From Tranquillimonas alkanivorans (GTDB lineage: Bacteria > Pseudomonadota > Alphaproteobacteria > Rhodobacterales > Rhodobacteraceae), in the NCBI RefSeq assembly GCF_900115595.1, contig NZ_FOXA01000011.1, positions 62,001-126,000 on the forward strand: a DNA stretch of 64,000 nt, in the 5' to 3' direction. A model generated the notes under the pieces. It was not told where the DNA came from and did no database searches. It worked only from the letters and a program-made list of their open reading frames with translations. Positions 46,837 to 54,403 of the stretch are shown here, piece after piece. How positions within the stretch are numbered: the first letter of the stretch is position 1; each line of letters opens with the position of its first letter. The position numbers were made by a program, and so were the translations under genes.

Positions 46837-46905
46837 CCATCTTTGGTCCGGAAATATCCTCGGGGGTGAATGCGCCGGAGGCGCAGAGGGGGCAGACAGC
46901 CCCCT
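46837..46905 (-). repeat. Intergenic repeat family R (copy 2), abutting the permease start
   Basis: On the minus strand GGGGGCT-GTCT-GCCCCC is followed by GCGCC-TCC-GGCGC, then CCCCCGAGGATATTTCCGGA and CCAAAGATGGGG. It matches copies at 9.7 and 62.1 kb. The GATGGGG end lies ten bases before the permease GTG and seems to supply its ribosome site. An ATG in it opens a five-codon frame (MGIDQ) whose stop overlaps that GTG. Confidence 0.75.
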
Positions 46906-46932
46906 CCTTCCCCCGAGACACACGCGCCGCGC

Positions 46933-47871
46933 TCACGCGCTCATCCCCATGCGCTTGAGCACGATCTTCTGCACCGCCCCCACGATGCCGACGAGCAGCG
47001 CCGCGCAGACGGCGGCCATGATCAGCGCCGACCAGATCTGGACCGTCTGCCCGTAATAGCTGCCCGACAGCAGCCGCGCGCCAAGACCCCGCACCGCGCC
47101 GGTGGGCAGCTCGCCCACGATCGCCCCGACGAGCGACGCCGCGATCCCCACCTTCAACGAGGCGAAGAGATACGGCATCGACGCGGGCAGGCGCAGCTTC
47201 CAGAACACCTCGGCGGTCGAGGCGTTGTAGGTCCGCAGCAGGTCCATCTGCATCCCCTGCGGCGAGCGCAGGCCCGACACCATGCCGACGACAACCGGGA
47301 AGAACGACAGGTACGCCGAGATGATGGCCTTGGGCACCAGCCCCTGCACGCCGACCGAGTTCAGAACCACGATGATCATCGGCGCGATGGCGAGGATCGG
47401 GATGGTCTGCGAGGCGATCGCCCAGGGCATCACGCTCATGTCCATGGCCCGGTTGTGCACGATACCCACCGCCAGCAGGATGCCCAGAACGGTACCGAAG
47501 CCGAAGCCCAGAAGCGTCGCCGATAGCGTGATCCAGGCATGGAAGACGAGGCTGCGGCGCGACGTGATCTCCTTGTCGATGACCGTGTCGTAAAGCTCCA
47601 CCGCCACCTGGTGCGGGGCGGGCAGCTTGGGCCGGTCCTGGGTCAGCGTGTCGGCGACGATCTCGGAGAACGTCACCTCCTGCCCGGCCCGCGCCGCCTG
47701 GTCGAGCGTCCACTGTGAATTCATCCAGACGGCGGCGGCGTACCAGATCACGAAAATCGCGGCGACGACGGCGAGCACCGGCAGCGCCTTGTCCGCCACG
47801 CCGCGCAGCCACAGGCCCACGCGGCCCGACCGCCCGGCTCCCGCGCCCGGGGCTGCGAGGGGGATGTTCAT
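46933..47871 (-). CDS. ABC transporter permease (pyrimidine locus)
   Basis: A 312-residue BPD-type permease. An N-terminal helix (ADKALPVLAVVAAIFVIWYA) is followed by an exposed loop of about 60 residues and the core with GTVLGILLAVGIVHN and the EAA loop YNASTAEVFWKLRLPASMPY. It is the second member of the permease pair. It starts 33 bases after the ATPase gene and is separated from the other permease by repeat R. Confidence 0.91.
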   Translation of the reverse strand: MNIPLAAPGAGAGRSGRVGLWLRGVADKALPVLAVVAAIFVIWYAAAVWMNSQWTLDQAARAGQEVTFSEIVADTLTQDRPKLPAPHQVAVELYDTVIDKEITSRRSLVFHAWITLSATLLGFGFGTVLGILLAVGIVHNRAMDMSVMPWAIASQTIPILAIAPMIIVVLNSVGVQGLVPKAIISAYLSFFPVVVGMVSGLRSPQGMQMDLLRTYNASTAEVFWKLRLPASMPYLFASLKVGIAASLVGAIVGELPTGAVRGLGARLLSGSYYGQTVQIWSALIMAAVCAALLVGIVGAVQKIVLKRMGMSA

Positions 47872-47904
47872 GCCGACCTCCTCGGGGTGTGCCCTTCGCC
47901 AGCC

Positions 47905-48723
47905 TCAGACATCGTCCATCCCCGCCCGAAGCCCCTCGCGCACGCGGTGGGCGACGTCGATGAAGGCCTGGCTGTCGCGGATGTCCAGCGGCCGCTCCCT
48001 CGGCAGCGGGCTGTCGATCACGTCGGTGATCCGCCCCGGCCGCGGGCTCATCACCACGATCTTGGTCGAAAGGTAGACCGCTTCCGGGATCGAGTGCGTG
48101 ACGAAGAGGCAGGTCTTTTCCGTCCGCGCCCAAAGCTGCAAGAGCTGCTCGTTCAGGTGGTCGCGCACGATCTCGTCCAGCGCGCCGAAGGGTTCGTCCA
48201 TCAGCAGGATGTCGGCGTCGAAGGCCAAGGCCCGCGCGATCGACGCGCGCTGCTGCATGCCGCCCGAAAGCTGCCAGGGATACTTCTTCTCGAACCCCTT
48301 CAGGTCGACGAGTTCCAGGACGCTTCTCATCCTGCGCTCCTGCTCGTCGCGGGAATACCCCATGATCTCGAGCGGCAGCTTCACGTTCTTGCCGATGGTG
48401 CGCCAGGGATACAGCCCCGCCGCTTGGAAGACATAGCCATAGGCGCGGGCCTTGCGCGCCTCTTCCGGGCTCATTCCGTTCACGGTGATCTCGCCCGAGG
48501 TCGGCTCCTCCAGCGCGGCGACCACCCGCAGGAACGTGGTCTTGCCGCAGCCCGAGGGGCCGATGAAGCTGACGAATTCACCCTTTCCGATGTCGAGGTC
48601 CACGCCCTTGAGGGCGTGAACCGGGCCGTCGGCGGTCTGGAACGTCAGGTCCAGACCATTCGCCGTGACGACCGAGGGTTGCGGCGCGAGGCTCACCTGG
48701 GGCTTCTCCTGGGCGAGCGCCAT
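47905..48723 (-). CDS. ABC transporter ATPase (pyrimidine locus, SsuB/ThiZ-like)
   Basis: A 272-residue ATPase. Walker A is GPSGCGKTT, Q-loop FQAAGLYPW, signature LSGGMQQRASIARAL, Walker B ILLMDEPFGALD, switch His in FVTHSIPEAV. Its ATG shares a base with the dihydropyrimidinase stop (TGATG), so translation is coupled to that enzyme. This direct linkage ties the transporter to pyrimidine catabolism. Confidence 0.93.
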   Translation of the reverse strand: MALAQEKPQVSLAPQPSVVTANGLDLTFQTADGPVHALKGVDLDIGKGEFVSFIGPSGCGKTTFLRVVAALEEPTSGEITVNGMSPEEARKARAYGYVFQAAGLYPWRTIGKNVKLPLEIMGYSRDEQERRMRSVLELVDLKGFEKKYPWQLSGGMQQRASIARALAFDADILLMDEPFGALDEIVRDHLNEQLLQLWARTEKTCLFVTHSIPEAVYLSTKIVVMSPRPGRITDVIDSPLPRERPLDIRDSQAFIDVAHRVREGLRAGMDDV

Positions 48724-50177
48724 CACACACCGCTCGCGGGGATGCCGGTCCGCTCGACCTTGCGCGGCGCGGTCAGCTCCTTCCACGTGGACAGCGCCTT
48801 GTTCACCGCCTGGAACGGCTCGCGGCTGACGAACTCGCCGTGGCCCTCCTGCCCCTTGAAATCGCCGTCATGCACCGCGACGCGGCCGCGAGTCAGGGTA
48901 TAGCGCGGCAAGCCTTTCACGTGCTTGCCCTCGAACACGTTGTAGTCGATGGCGCTTTGCTGGCTGGATGCGCTGATCGTCTTCTCCTTCGCCGGGTCCC
49001 AGACCACCAGATCGGCGTCGGCGCCTTTCATGATCGCGCCCTTCTTCGGATAGATGTTCAGGATCTTGGCGATGTTGGTGGAGGTGACGGCCACGAACTC
49101 GTTCGGCGTGATCCGCCCGGTCTCGACGCCATAGGTCCACAGCATCGGCATCCGGTCCTCGAGCCCGCCGGTGCCGTTGGGGATCTTGGTGAAGTCGCCC
49201 ACGCCATAGCGCTTCTGATCGGTCGTGAAGGCGCAGTGATCGGTCGCCACCACCGACAGCGACCCCGAGGCGAGTCCGGCCCAGAGCGAGTCCTGGTGCT
49301 GCTTGTTGCGGAACGGCGGCGACATCACGCGGCGCGCCGCATGATCCCAGTCGGGATGCGCATACTCGCTTTCGTCCAGCGTCAGGTGCTGGATCAGCGG
49401 CTCGCCATAGACGCGCTTGCCCTGCTGACGCGCGCGGCGGATGGCCTCGTGGCTTTCTTCGCACGAGGTATGCACGACATAGAGCGGCACGCCCGCCATA
49501 TCGGCGATCATTATCGCGCGGTTCGTCGCCTCCCCCTCGACAGCCGGAGGGCGGGAATAAGCGTGCGCCTCGGGGCCGTCGTTGCCCTCGGCCAGGAACT
49601 TCTGCTGAAGGTCGGCAACCACGTCGCCGTTCTCGGCGTGGACCAGCGGCAGCGCTCCCAGCTCGGCGCAGCGCTGGAACGACGCGAAAAGCTCGTCGTC
49701 ATTGACCATCATGGCGCCCTTGTAGGCCATGAAGTGCTTGAAGGTGTTGATCCCCTTCTCGCGCACGACGGTCTCCATCTCGTTGAAGACCTGCTCGCTC
49801 CACCAGGTGATCGCCATGTGGAAGGAATAGTCGCAATGCGCGCGGGTCGACTTGTTGTCCCACATCTGCAGCGCGTCGAGCAGCCCCTGCCCGGGGCTCG
49901 GGATGGCGAAGTCCACGACCATCGTGGTGCCGCCCGCCAGCGCCGCGCGGGTGCCGGATTCGAAGTCGTCCGAGGAATAGGTGCCCATGAAGGGCATCTC
50001 GAGGTGCGTGTGCGGGTCGATCCCGCCCGGCATGACATAGCAGCCGGTGGCGTCCAGTGTCTCGTCCCCCGACAGGTTGTCGCCCACCTCGACGATCTTG
50101 CCGTCCTCGATCAGCACGTCGGCTTTGTAAGTCAGATCGGCGGTGACGACGGTTCCGTTCTTGATGACGGTGCTCAT
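48723..50177 (-). CDS. hydA: Dihydropyrimidinase (D-hydantoinase family)
   Basis: A 484-residue amidohydrolase. Metal ligands are visible: His56 and His58 (DPHTHLEMP), the carbamylated Lys153 (FMAYKGA), His180 (LVHAENGD), His236 (VVHTSC) and Asp313 (ATDHC). It opens dihydrouracil or dihydrothymine to N-carbamoyl-beta-alanine, step two of the reductive pathway. The neighbouring PreT/PreA genes and ureidopropionase-type hydrolase make dihydropyrimidine the likely substrate rather than a random hydantoin. Confidence 0.95.
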   Translation of the reverse strand: MSTVIKNGTVVTADLTYKADVLIEDGKIVEVGDNLSGDETLDATGCYVMPGGIDPHTHLEMPFMGTYSSDDFESGTRAALAGGTTMVVDFAIPSPGQGLLDALQMWDNKSTRAHCDYSFHMAITWWSEQVFNEMETVVREKGINTFKHFMAYKGAMMVNDDELFASFQRCAELGALPLVHAENGDVVADLQQKFLAEGNDGPEAHAYSRPPAVEGEATNRAIMIADMAGVPLYVVHTSCEESHEAIRRARQQGKRVYGEPLIQHLTLDESEYAHPDWDHAARRVMSPPFRNKQHQDSLWAGLASGSLSVVATDHCAFTTDQKRYGVGDFTKIPNGTGGLEDRMPMLWTYGVETGRITPNEFVAVTSTNIAKILNIYPKKGAIMKGADADLVVWDPAKEKTISASSQQSAIDYNVFEGKHVKGLPRYTLTRGRVAVHDGDFKGQEGHGEFVSREPFQAVNKALSTWKELTAPRKVERTGIPASGV

Positions 50178-50195
50178 GGTGCTCTCCCTGTTTTC

Positions 50196-50450
50196 TTATG
50201 TATCGCAGACCTGGTTGCCCTCGGCGTCGAGCAGCGCGACGCCTGTGACGGGCTCGGTCGCCTCGACGCTGATGCCGTAGCAGCCCTGCGCGTCCCGGAT
50301 CAGGAAGATCGGGTCGACGCCCTCGGGCAGAGCGGCCATGGCCGCGGGCGAGATGTCGTCGATGGGCTCGGGCGGCGCGTTCGGATCGGGCACGTCGCAT
50401 CCGGCCGCCGAGGTGAGCATCACCAGGGCGATCAGGCTTGTCCTCTTCAT
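50196..50450 (-). CDS. Small lipoprotein inside the pyrimidine operon
   Basis: An 84-residue protein with a lipoprotein signal (TSLIALVMLTSAAGC, lipobox AAGC at Cys18). The mature part is acidic and Pro-rich at first, then DPIFLIRDAQGCYGISVEA ... VALLDAEGNQVCDT with two more Cys that could form a disulfide. It lies 10 bases after the hydrolase gene and 18 before dihydropyrimidinase. I do not recognise the family. A role in the envelope step of pyrimidine use is possible. Confidence 0.8.
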   Translation of the reverse strand: MKRTSLIALVMLTSAAGCDVPDPNAPPEPIDDISPAAMAALPEGVDPIFLIRDAQGCYGISVEATEPVTGVALLDAEGNQVCDT

Positions 50451-50460
50451 GTCCGGTCCC

Positions 50461-51711
50461 TTACTCGACGATGCCGGCGGTCTCGACGACGGCGTGGAAC
50501 AGAACGTTCGCCCCCGCCTCGGCCCATTCGGGATGGATTTCCTCGGCCTCGTTGTGGCTCAGCCCGTCGACGCAGGGGCACATGACCATCGCAGTCGGCG
50601 CCACCTGGTTGATCCAGCAGGCATCGTGCCCCGCGCCCGAGATGATGTCGCGGTGGGTATATCCCAGCCGCTCGGCCGCGCTGCGCACCGCCTGCACGCA
50701 TGTGTCGTCGAACTTCACGGGATCGAAGCCGCCCACCTTCTCGAAGTGGATGCCCAGCCCCATGTCGTCGGCGATGGCCTGCCCTTCCTCGCGCAGCCGC
50801 TGCTCCATGTCGCGGATCACGGAAAGGTCCGGCGAGCGGAAGTCGACGGTGAACACCGCCTTGCCCGGGATCACGTTGCGCGAGTTGGGGAAGACGTCGA
50901 TATGGCCCGCCGCGCCCACGGCATGCGGCTTGTGCGACCAGGCGATGTCGTCCACCAGCTCAAGGATGCGCGCCATGCCCAGCCCCGCGTTCTTGCGCAT
51001 GGGCATCGGGGTCGAGCCGGTGTGGCTTTCCTTGCCCGTCACCGTCACCTGCGTCCAGCTCAGGCCCTGCCCGTGGGTGACGACGCCGATATCCTTCTTC
51101 TCGGCCTCGAGGATCGGGCCCTGTTCGATGTGCAGCTCGAAGAAGGCGTGCATCTTGCGCTCGCCCACTTCCTCGTCGCCGCGCCAGCCGATGCGGTCGA
51201 GTTCGTCACCGAAGCGTGCGCCCTTGGCATCGGTGCGGTCCTCGGCCCAATCCTGCGCATGGACACCGGCGAACACGCCCGAGGCCAGCATCGCCGGGGC
51301 GAAGCGCGTGCCCTCTTCGTTCGTCCAGTTCGTGACGACGATGGGGTGCTTCGTCTTGATGTTCAGGTCGTTGAGCGTGCGGATGATCTCAAGCCCGCCG
51401 AGCACGCCCAGCACGCCGTCGTACTTGCCGCCGGTGGGCTGGGTGTCGAGGTGCGAGCCGACATAGACGGGCAGCGCGTCGGGGTCCGTCCCCTCGCGCC
51501 GAGCGAACATGTTGCCCAGCTGGTCGACGCCGGTGGTCAGGCCGGCCTCGTCACACCATGACTTGAACAGTGCGCGGCCCTCGGCATCCTCGTCCGTCAA
51601 CGTCTGCCGGTTGTTGCCGCCGGCGACGCCGGGGCCGATCTTGGCCATCTCCATCAACGACTGCCAAAGCCGGTCGCCGTCGATCTTCAGGTTCTCGCCT
51701 GGTGCGGCCAT
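50461..51711 (-). CDS. Zn-dependent amidohydrolase, beta-ureidopropionase / N-carbamoyl amino acid hydrolase type
   Basis: A 416-residue M20-family enzyme. Metal ligands: His87 (VGSHLDTQ), Asp98 (YDGVLG), Glu132/Glu133 (TNEEGTRF), His194 (FELHIEQG) and a C-terminal His in GLSHNEAEE. This is the allantoate/N-carbamoyl-L-amino acid hydrolase group, which replaces nitrilase-type ureidopropionase in many alphaproteobacteria. Here it should release beta-alanine or beta-aminoisobutyrate, CO2 and ammonia as the last step. First gene of its operon, just downstream of a RutR box. Confidence 0.93.
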   Translation of the reverse strand: MAAPGENLKIDGDRLWQSLMEMAKIGPGVAGGNNRQTLTDEDAEGRALFKSWCDEAGLTTGVDQLGNMFARREGTDPDALPVYVGSHLDTQPTGGKYDGVLGVLGGLEIIRTLNDLNIKTKHPIVVTNWTNEEGTRFAPAMLASGVFAGVHAQDWAEDRTDAKGARFGDELDRIGWRGDEEVGERKMHAFFELHIEQGPILEAEKKDIGVVTHGQGLSWTQVTVTGKESHTGSTPMPMRKNAGLGMARILELVDDIAWSHKPHAVGAAGHIDVFPNSRNVIPGKAVFTVDFRSPDLSVIRDMEQRLREEGQAIADDMGLGIHFEKVGGFDPVKFDDTCVQAVRSAAERLGYTHRDIISGAGHDACWINQVAPTAMVMCPCVDGLSHNEAEEIHPEWAEAGANVLFHAVVETAGIVE

Positions 51712-51779
51712 GCCCGCTGGTCTCCCTGTGTTATGATTGCGGTTTCCGGGTCTTGGCGCCCGCTGGTCCGCTATTTAGT

Positions 51780-51827
51780 TTGACCGTTTGGTCAGGATCA
51801 CGCTAGCAGAGCCCCTAAGTCAGTCAA
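51780..51827 (-). promoter_or_regulatory. RutR operator and candidate promoter of the hydrolase-transporter operon
   Basis: TTGACCGTTTGGTCAG (51780-51795) matches the known RutR consensus TTGACCA-NN-TGGTCAA at 12 of 14 positions. On the minus strand, TTGACT (51822-51827) and TAGCGT (51800-51805), 16 bases apart, could be the -35 and -10, placing the box at the transcription start. It sits between rutR and the hydrolase gene. The box is strong; the promoter is tentative. Confidence 0.75.
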
Positions 51828-51935
51828 GAACTTCGCCCGAAGGCGCGAAGCCCCCGGTCCGGCCTCGGCCCGGGCGGCCGGAAGAGCCGCAATTTTAGGC
51901 ACTTGCCGCGACGGGTGCACGGGGACCGGGACAGG

Positions 51936-52550
51936 ATGAATTCGCAAAAACCGAAGACGCGGATCCAGCGCCGCAACAGGGCGCTGATTCTCGACGCCGC
52001 GCTCGACGTCTTTTCCGCCCACGGGTTTCGCGGCGCGACCGTCGATCAGATCGCGCAGGCCGCAGGGCTGTCGAAGCCCAACCTGCTCTACTATTTCGGC
52101 TCGAAGGAGGAGATGCACCGCGAGCTTCTGTCCGGCATGATGCACACGTGGCTCGACCCGCTGCGCGAGCTGGGCGAGGACGGCGACCCGGTCGAAGAAG
52201 TCGTGGCCTACGTGCTGCGCAAGCTCGAGATGTCGCGCCTGTATCCGCGCGAAAGCCGGCTGTTCGCGAACGAGATCGTGCAGGGCGCCCCGCGCTTCAT
52301 CGACAAGATCGAGGGCGAGTTGCGCGAGCTGGTCGAACAGAAGGCGGCGGTGATCCGGCGCTGGCAGGAGGCGGGGCGCATTGCGCCGCTCGACCCGCAC
52401 CACCTGATCTTCTCGATCTGGGCGACGACGCAGCACTATGCCGATTTCGACGTGCAGGTGCGCGGCATCCTGCGCCCCGAGGACGACAGGCATTTCGCCG
52501 ACGCGCAGGCGTTCCTGTCCGACCTCTACCGCCGGGCGCTGCGGCCTTAA
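51936..52550 (+). CDS. rutR: RutR, TetR-family regulator of pyrimidine catabolism
   Basis: A 204-residue regulator. N-terminal TetR DNA-binding domain (ALDVFSAHGFRGATVDQIAQ, then GLSKPNLLYYFGSKEEM). The ligand domain closely follows E. coli RutR by eye: KLEMSRLYPRESRLFANEI, then IAPLDPHHLIFSIWATTQHY. RutR binds uracil/thymine and releases DNA. It is divergent from the hydrolase operon and next to a consensus RutR box. ATG 51936 after GGGACAGG is chosen over an upstream Met. Confidence 0.95.
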   Translation: MNSQKPKTRIQRRNRALILDAALDVFSAHGFRGATVDQIAQAAGLSKPNLLYYFGSKEEMHRELLSGMMHTWLDPLRELGEDGDPVEEVVAYVLRKLEMSRLYPRESRLFANEIVQGAPRFIDKIEGELRELVEQKAAVIRRWQEAGRIAPLDPHHLIFSIWATTQHYADFDVQVRGILRPEDDRHFADAQAFLSDLYRRALRP

Positions 52551-52610
52551 CGAAGTCTTCAGATTCGGGGCGCACGCTGGCGGGGAAAGTGGCAGCCCGA
52601 GGTCGGTGGG

Positions 52611-53048
52611 ATGGTTCAGGTCGGCTCGGTATCCGCTCCGCCCGGGGCCGCCGTCGGGACACCGGCACGGCCCGCCTTCGCCCCGTTCGCCGTGAAGGAC
52701 ACACAGATGGTGCGTGGCGATATCATCGCCGACACGGGACCGCCGGAAACCGCGCGACCAGTCGAGCCCATATCGTCGGCGGAGGGCACGGCGCTTCGCG
52801 CGGGGCCGCCGTTGCTGACCGCCGACCCCGATCCTTTGACCGGCCCGCCACCCAGCTTCGATCACATGCCGCTGGACCGGGTACGGGAGTCGCTGAAGCG
52901 GCCGCCGGAGCCGGGGGCTGCAGAGGCGGAGCAGCGTGCCGCTGCCATAGGCGAGCGCGGACGGGACCGGGAGGATCAGCCATCCCGGCGCGCCGCTTAC
53001 ACCCCTGAAATATCGGGAAAGCCCGGCGGCCTGAACGTCCTGCGTTGA
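52611..53048 (+). CDS. Proline-rich hypothetical protein
   Basis: A 145-residue protein rich in Pro, Ala and charged residues, with no signal or membrane segment. It looks unfolded apart from a short helical LDRVRESLKRPPEPGAAEAE region. Codon third positions are mostly G or C like real genes here, and a perfect hairpin follows the stop. No homologue recognised. It lies between rutR and the convergent preA gene. It could still be a chance frame in GC-rich DNA. Confidence 0.5.
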   Translation: MVQVGSVSAPPGAAVGTPARPAFAPFAVKDTQMVRGDIIADTGPPETARPVEPISSAEGTALRAGPPLLTADPDPLTGPPPSFDHMPLDRVRESLKRPPEPGAAEAEQRAAAIGERGRDREDQPSRRAAYTPEISGKPGGLNVLR

Positions 53049-53063
53049 GCCCGCCGGGGGATC

Positions 53064-53090
53064 GGGTGCCGCCCGTTCAGGGCGGCACCC
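53064..53090. terminator. Bidirectional hairpin between hypothetical gene and preA
   Basis: GGGTGCCGCCC-GTTCA-GGGCGGCACCC is a perfect 11-pair stem with a five-base loop. It sits in the 49-base gap between two convergent stop codons. There is no T tract, so efficiency is uncertain. Confidence 0.65.
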
Positions 53091-53097
53091 GCGCGTG

Positions 53098-54399
53098 TCA
53101 CTCCGCGGCCTTGGCCGCCGGGTTGTTCGGGTGCGCGGTCCAGTTCGCGTATTCCGGAGACACGATACGGCCCGTCCGCTCGTCCTTCGCGCCCGCCTCG
53201 AGCCGCTCCATGGTGATGCAGTCCTCGACCGGGCAGACGTTGACGCAGAGGTTGCAGGCGACGCATTCCTCGTCGATCACCTCGAATGTGCGGCCCGGGT
53301 TCATCGCGATGGCCTGGTGCGAGGTGTCCTCGCACGCGGCGTAGCAGCGGCCGCACTTGATGCAGAGGTCCTGGTCGATCCGTGCCTTGGTCACGTAGTT
53401 GAGGTTCAGGTACTGCCAGTCCGTCACGTTCGGCACCGCGCGGCCCGAGACCTCGTCGATCGAGCGATAGCCCTGCTGGTCCATCCACTCGGACAGGCCC
53501 GATGCCATCTCTTCGACGATCTTGAAGCCATAGGTCATGGCCGCCGTGCAGACCTGCACCGACCCCGCCCCGAGCGCGAGGAACTCGGCCGCGTCGCGCC
53601 AGGTGGTCACGCCGCCGATTCCGCTGATGGGCATCCCCTGCGTCTCGAGGTCGCGCGCAATCTCGGCCACCATGTTCAGCGCGATCGGCTTGACCGCCGG
53701 CCCGCAATAGCCGCCGTGGGTGCCCTTGCCGTCGATCATCGGCTCGGGCGCCATGGCATCGAGGTTCACCGAGGTGATCGAGTTGATCGTGTTGATCAGC
53801 GACACCGCGTCCGCGCCACCGGCCCTGGCCGCGCGGGCGGGCTTGCGGATGTCGGTGATGTTCGGCGTCAGCTTCACGATCACCGGCATCCGGGTGTTCT
53901 GCTTGCACCAGCGGGTCACCATCTCGATGTACTCGGGCACCTGCCCAACGGCCGAGCCCATGCCGCGCTCGCTCATCCCGTGGGGGCAGCCGAAGTTCAG
54001 CTCGATCCCGTCCGCGCCGGTCTCCTCGACCAGCGGCAGGATCTGCTTCCAGGCCCATTCCTCGCACGGGACCATCAGCGACACGATCATCGCCCGGTCG
54101 GGATAGTCCCGCTTGACCTGCTTGATCTCGCGCAGGTTGGTCTCGAGCGGGCGGTCGGTGATCAGCTCGATGTTGTTGAGCCCCAGAAGCCGCCGGTCCG
54201 CGCCCCAGATCGCGCCGTAGCGCGGGCCGTTCACGTTCACCACGTGCGGGTCGAGCCCCAGCGTCTTCCACACGACACCGCCCCAGCCGGCGTCGAAGGC
54301 ACGGCGGACGTTGTATTCCTTGTCGGTCGGCGGCGCGGAGGCGAGCCAGAACGGGTTGGGGCTTTTGATGCCCGCGAAGTCGGTCGAAAGATCGGCCAT
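53098..54399 (-). CDS. preA: NAD-dependent dihydropyrimidine dehydrogenase subunit PreA
   Basis: A 433-residue protein. An FMN-binding TIM barrel (IKSPNPFWLASAPPTDKEYN) has the active-site Cys138 in NFGCPHGMSERG. A C-terminal 2x[4Fe-4S] ferredoxin domain follows: CIKCGRCYAACED and CVACNLCVNVCPVEDC. It reduces uracil or thymine with electrons from PreT, the first step of the reductive pathway. It starts four bases after the preT stop. Converges with the Pro-rich hypothetical gene. Confidence 0.96.
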   Translation of the reverse strand: MADLSTDFAGIKSPNPFWLASAPPTDKEYNVRRAFDAGWGGVVWKTLGLDPHVVNVNGPRYGAIWGADRRLLGLNNIELITDRPLETNLREIKQVKRDYPDRAMIVSLMVPCEEWAWKQILPLVEETGADGIELNFGCPHGMSERGMGSAVGQVPEYIEMVTRWCKQNTRMPVIVKLTPNITDIRKPARAARAGGADAVSLINTINSITSVNLDAMAPEPMIDGKGTHGGYCGPAVKPIALNMVAEIARDLETQGMPISGIGGVTTWRDAAEFLALGAGSVQVCTAAMTYGFKIVEEMASGLSEWMDQQGYRSIDEVSGRAVPNVTDWQYLNLNYVTKARIDQDLCIKCGRCYAACEDTSHQAIAMNPGRTFEVIDEECVACNLCVNVCPVEDCITMERLEAGAKDERTGRIVSPEYANWTAHPNNPAAKAAE

Positions 54400-54403
54400 C
54401 TGT

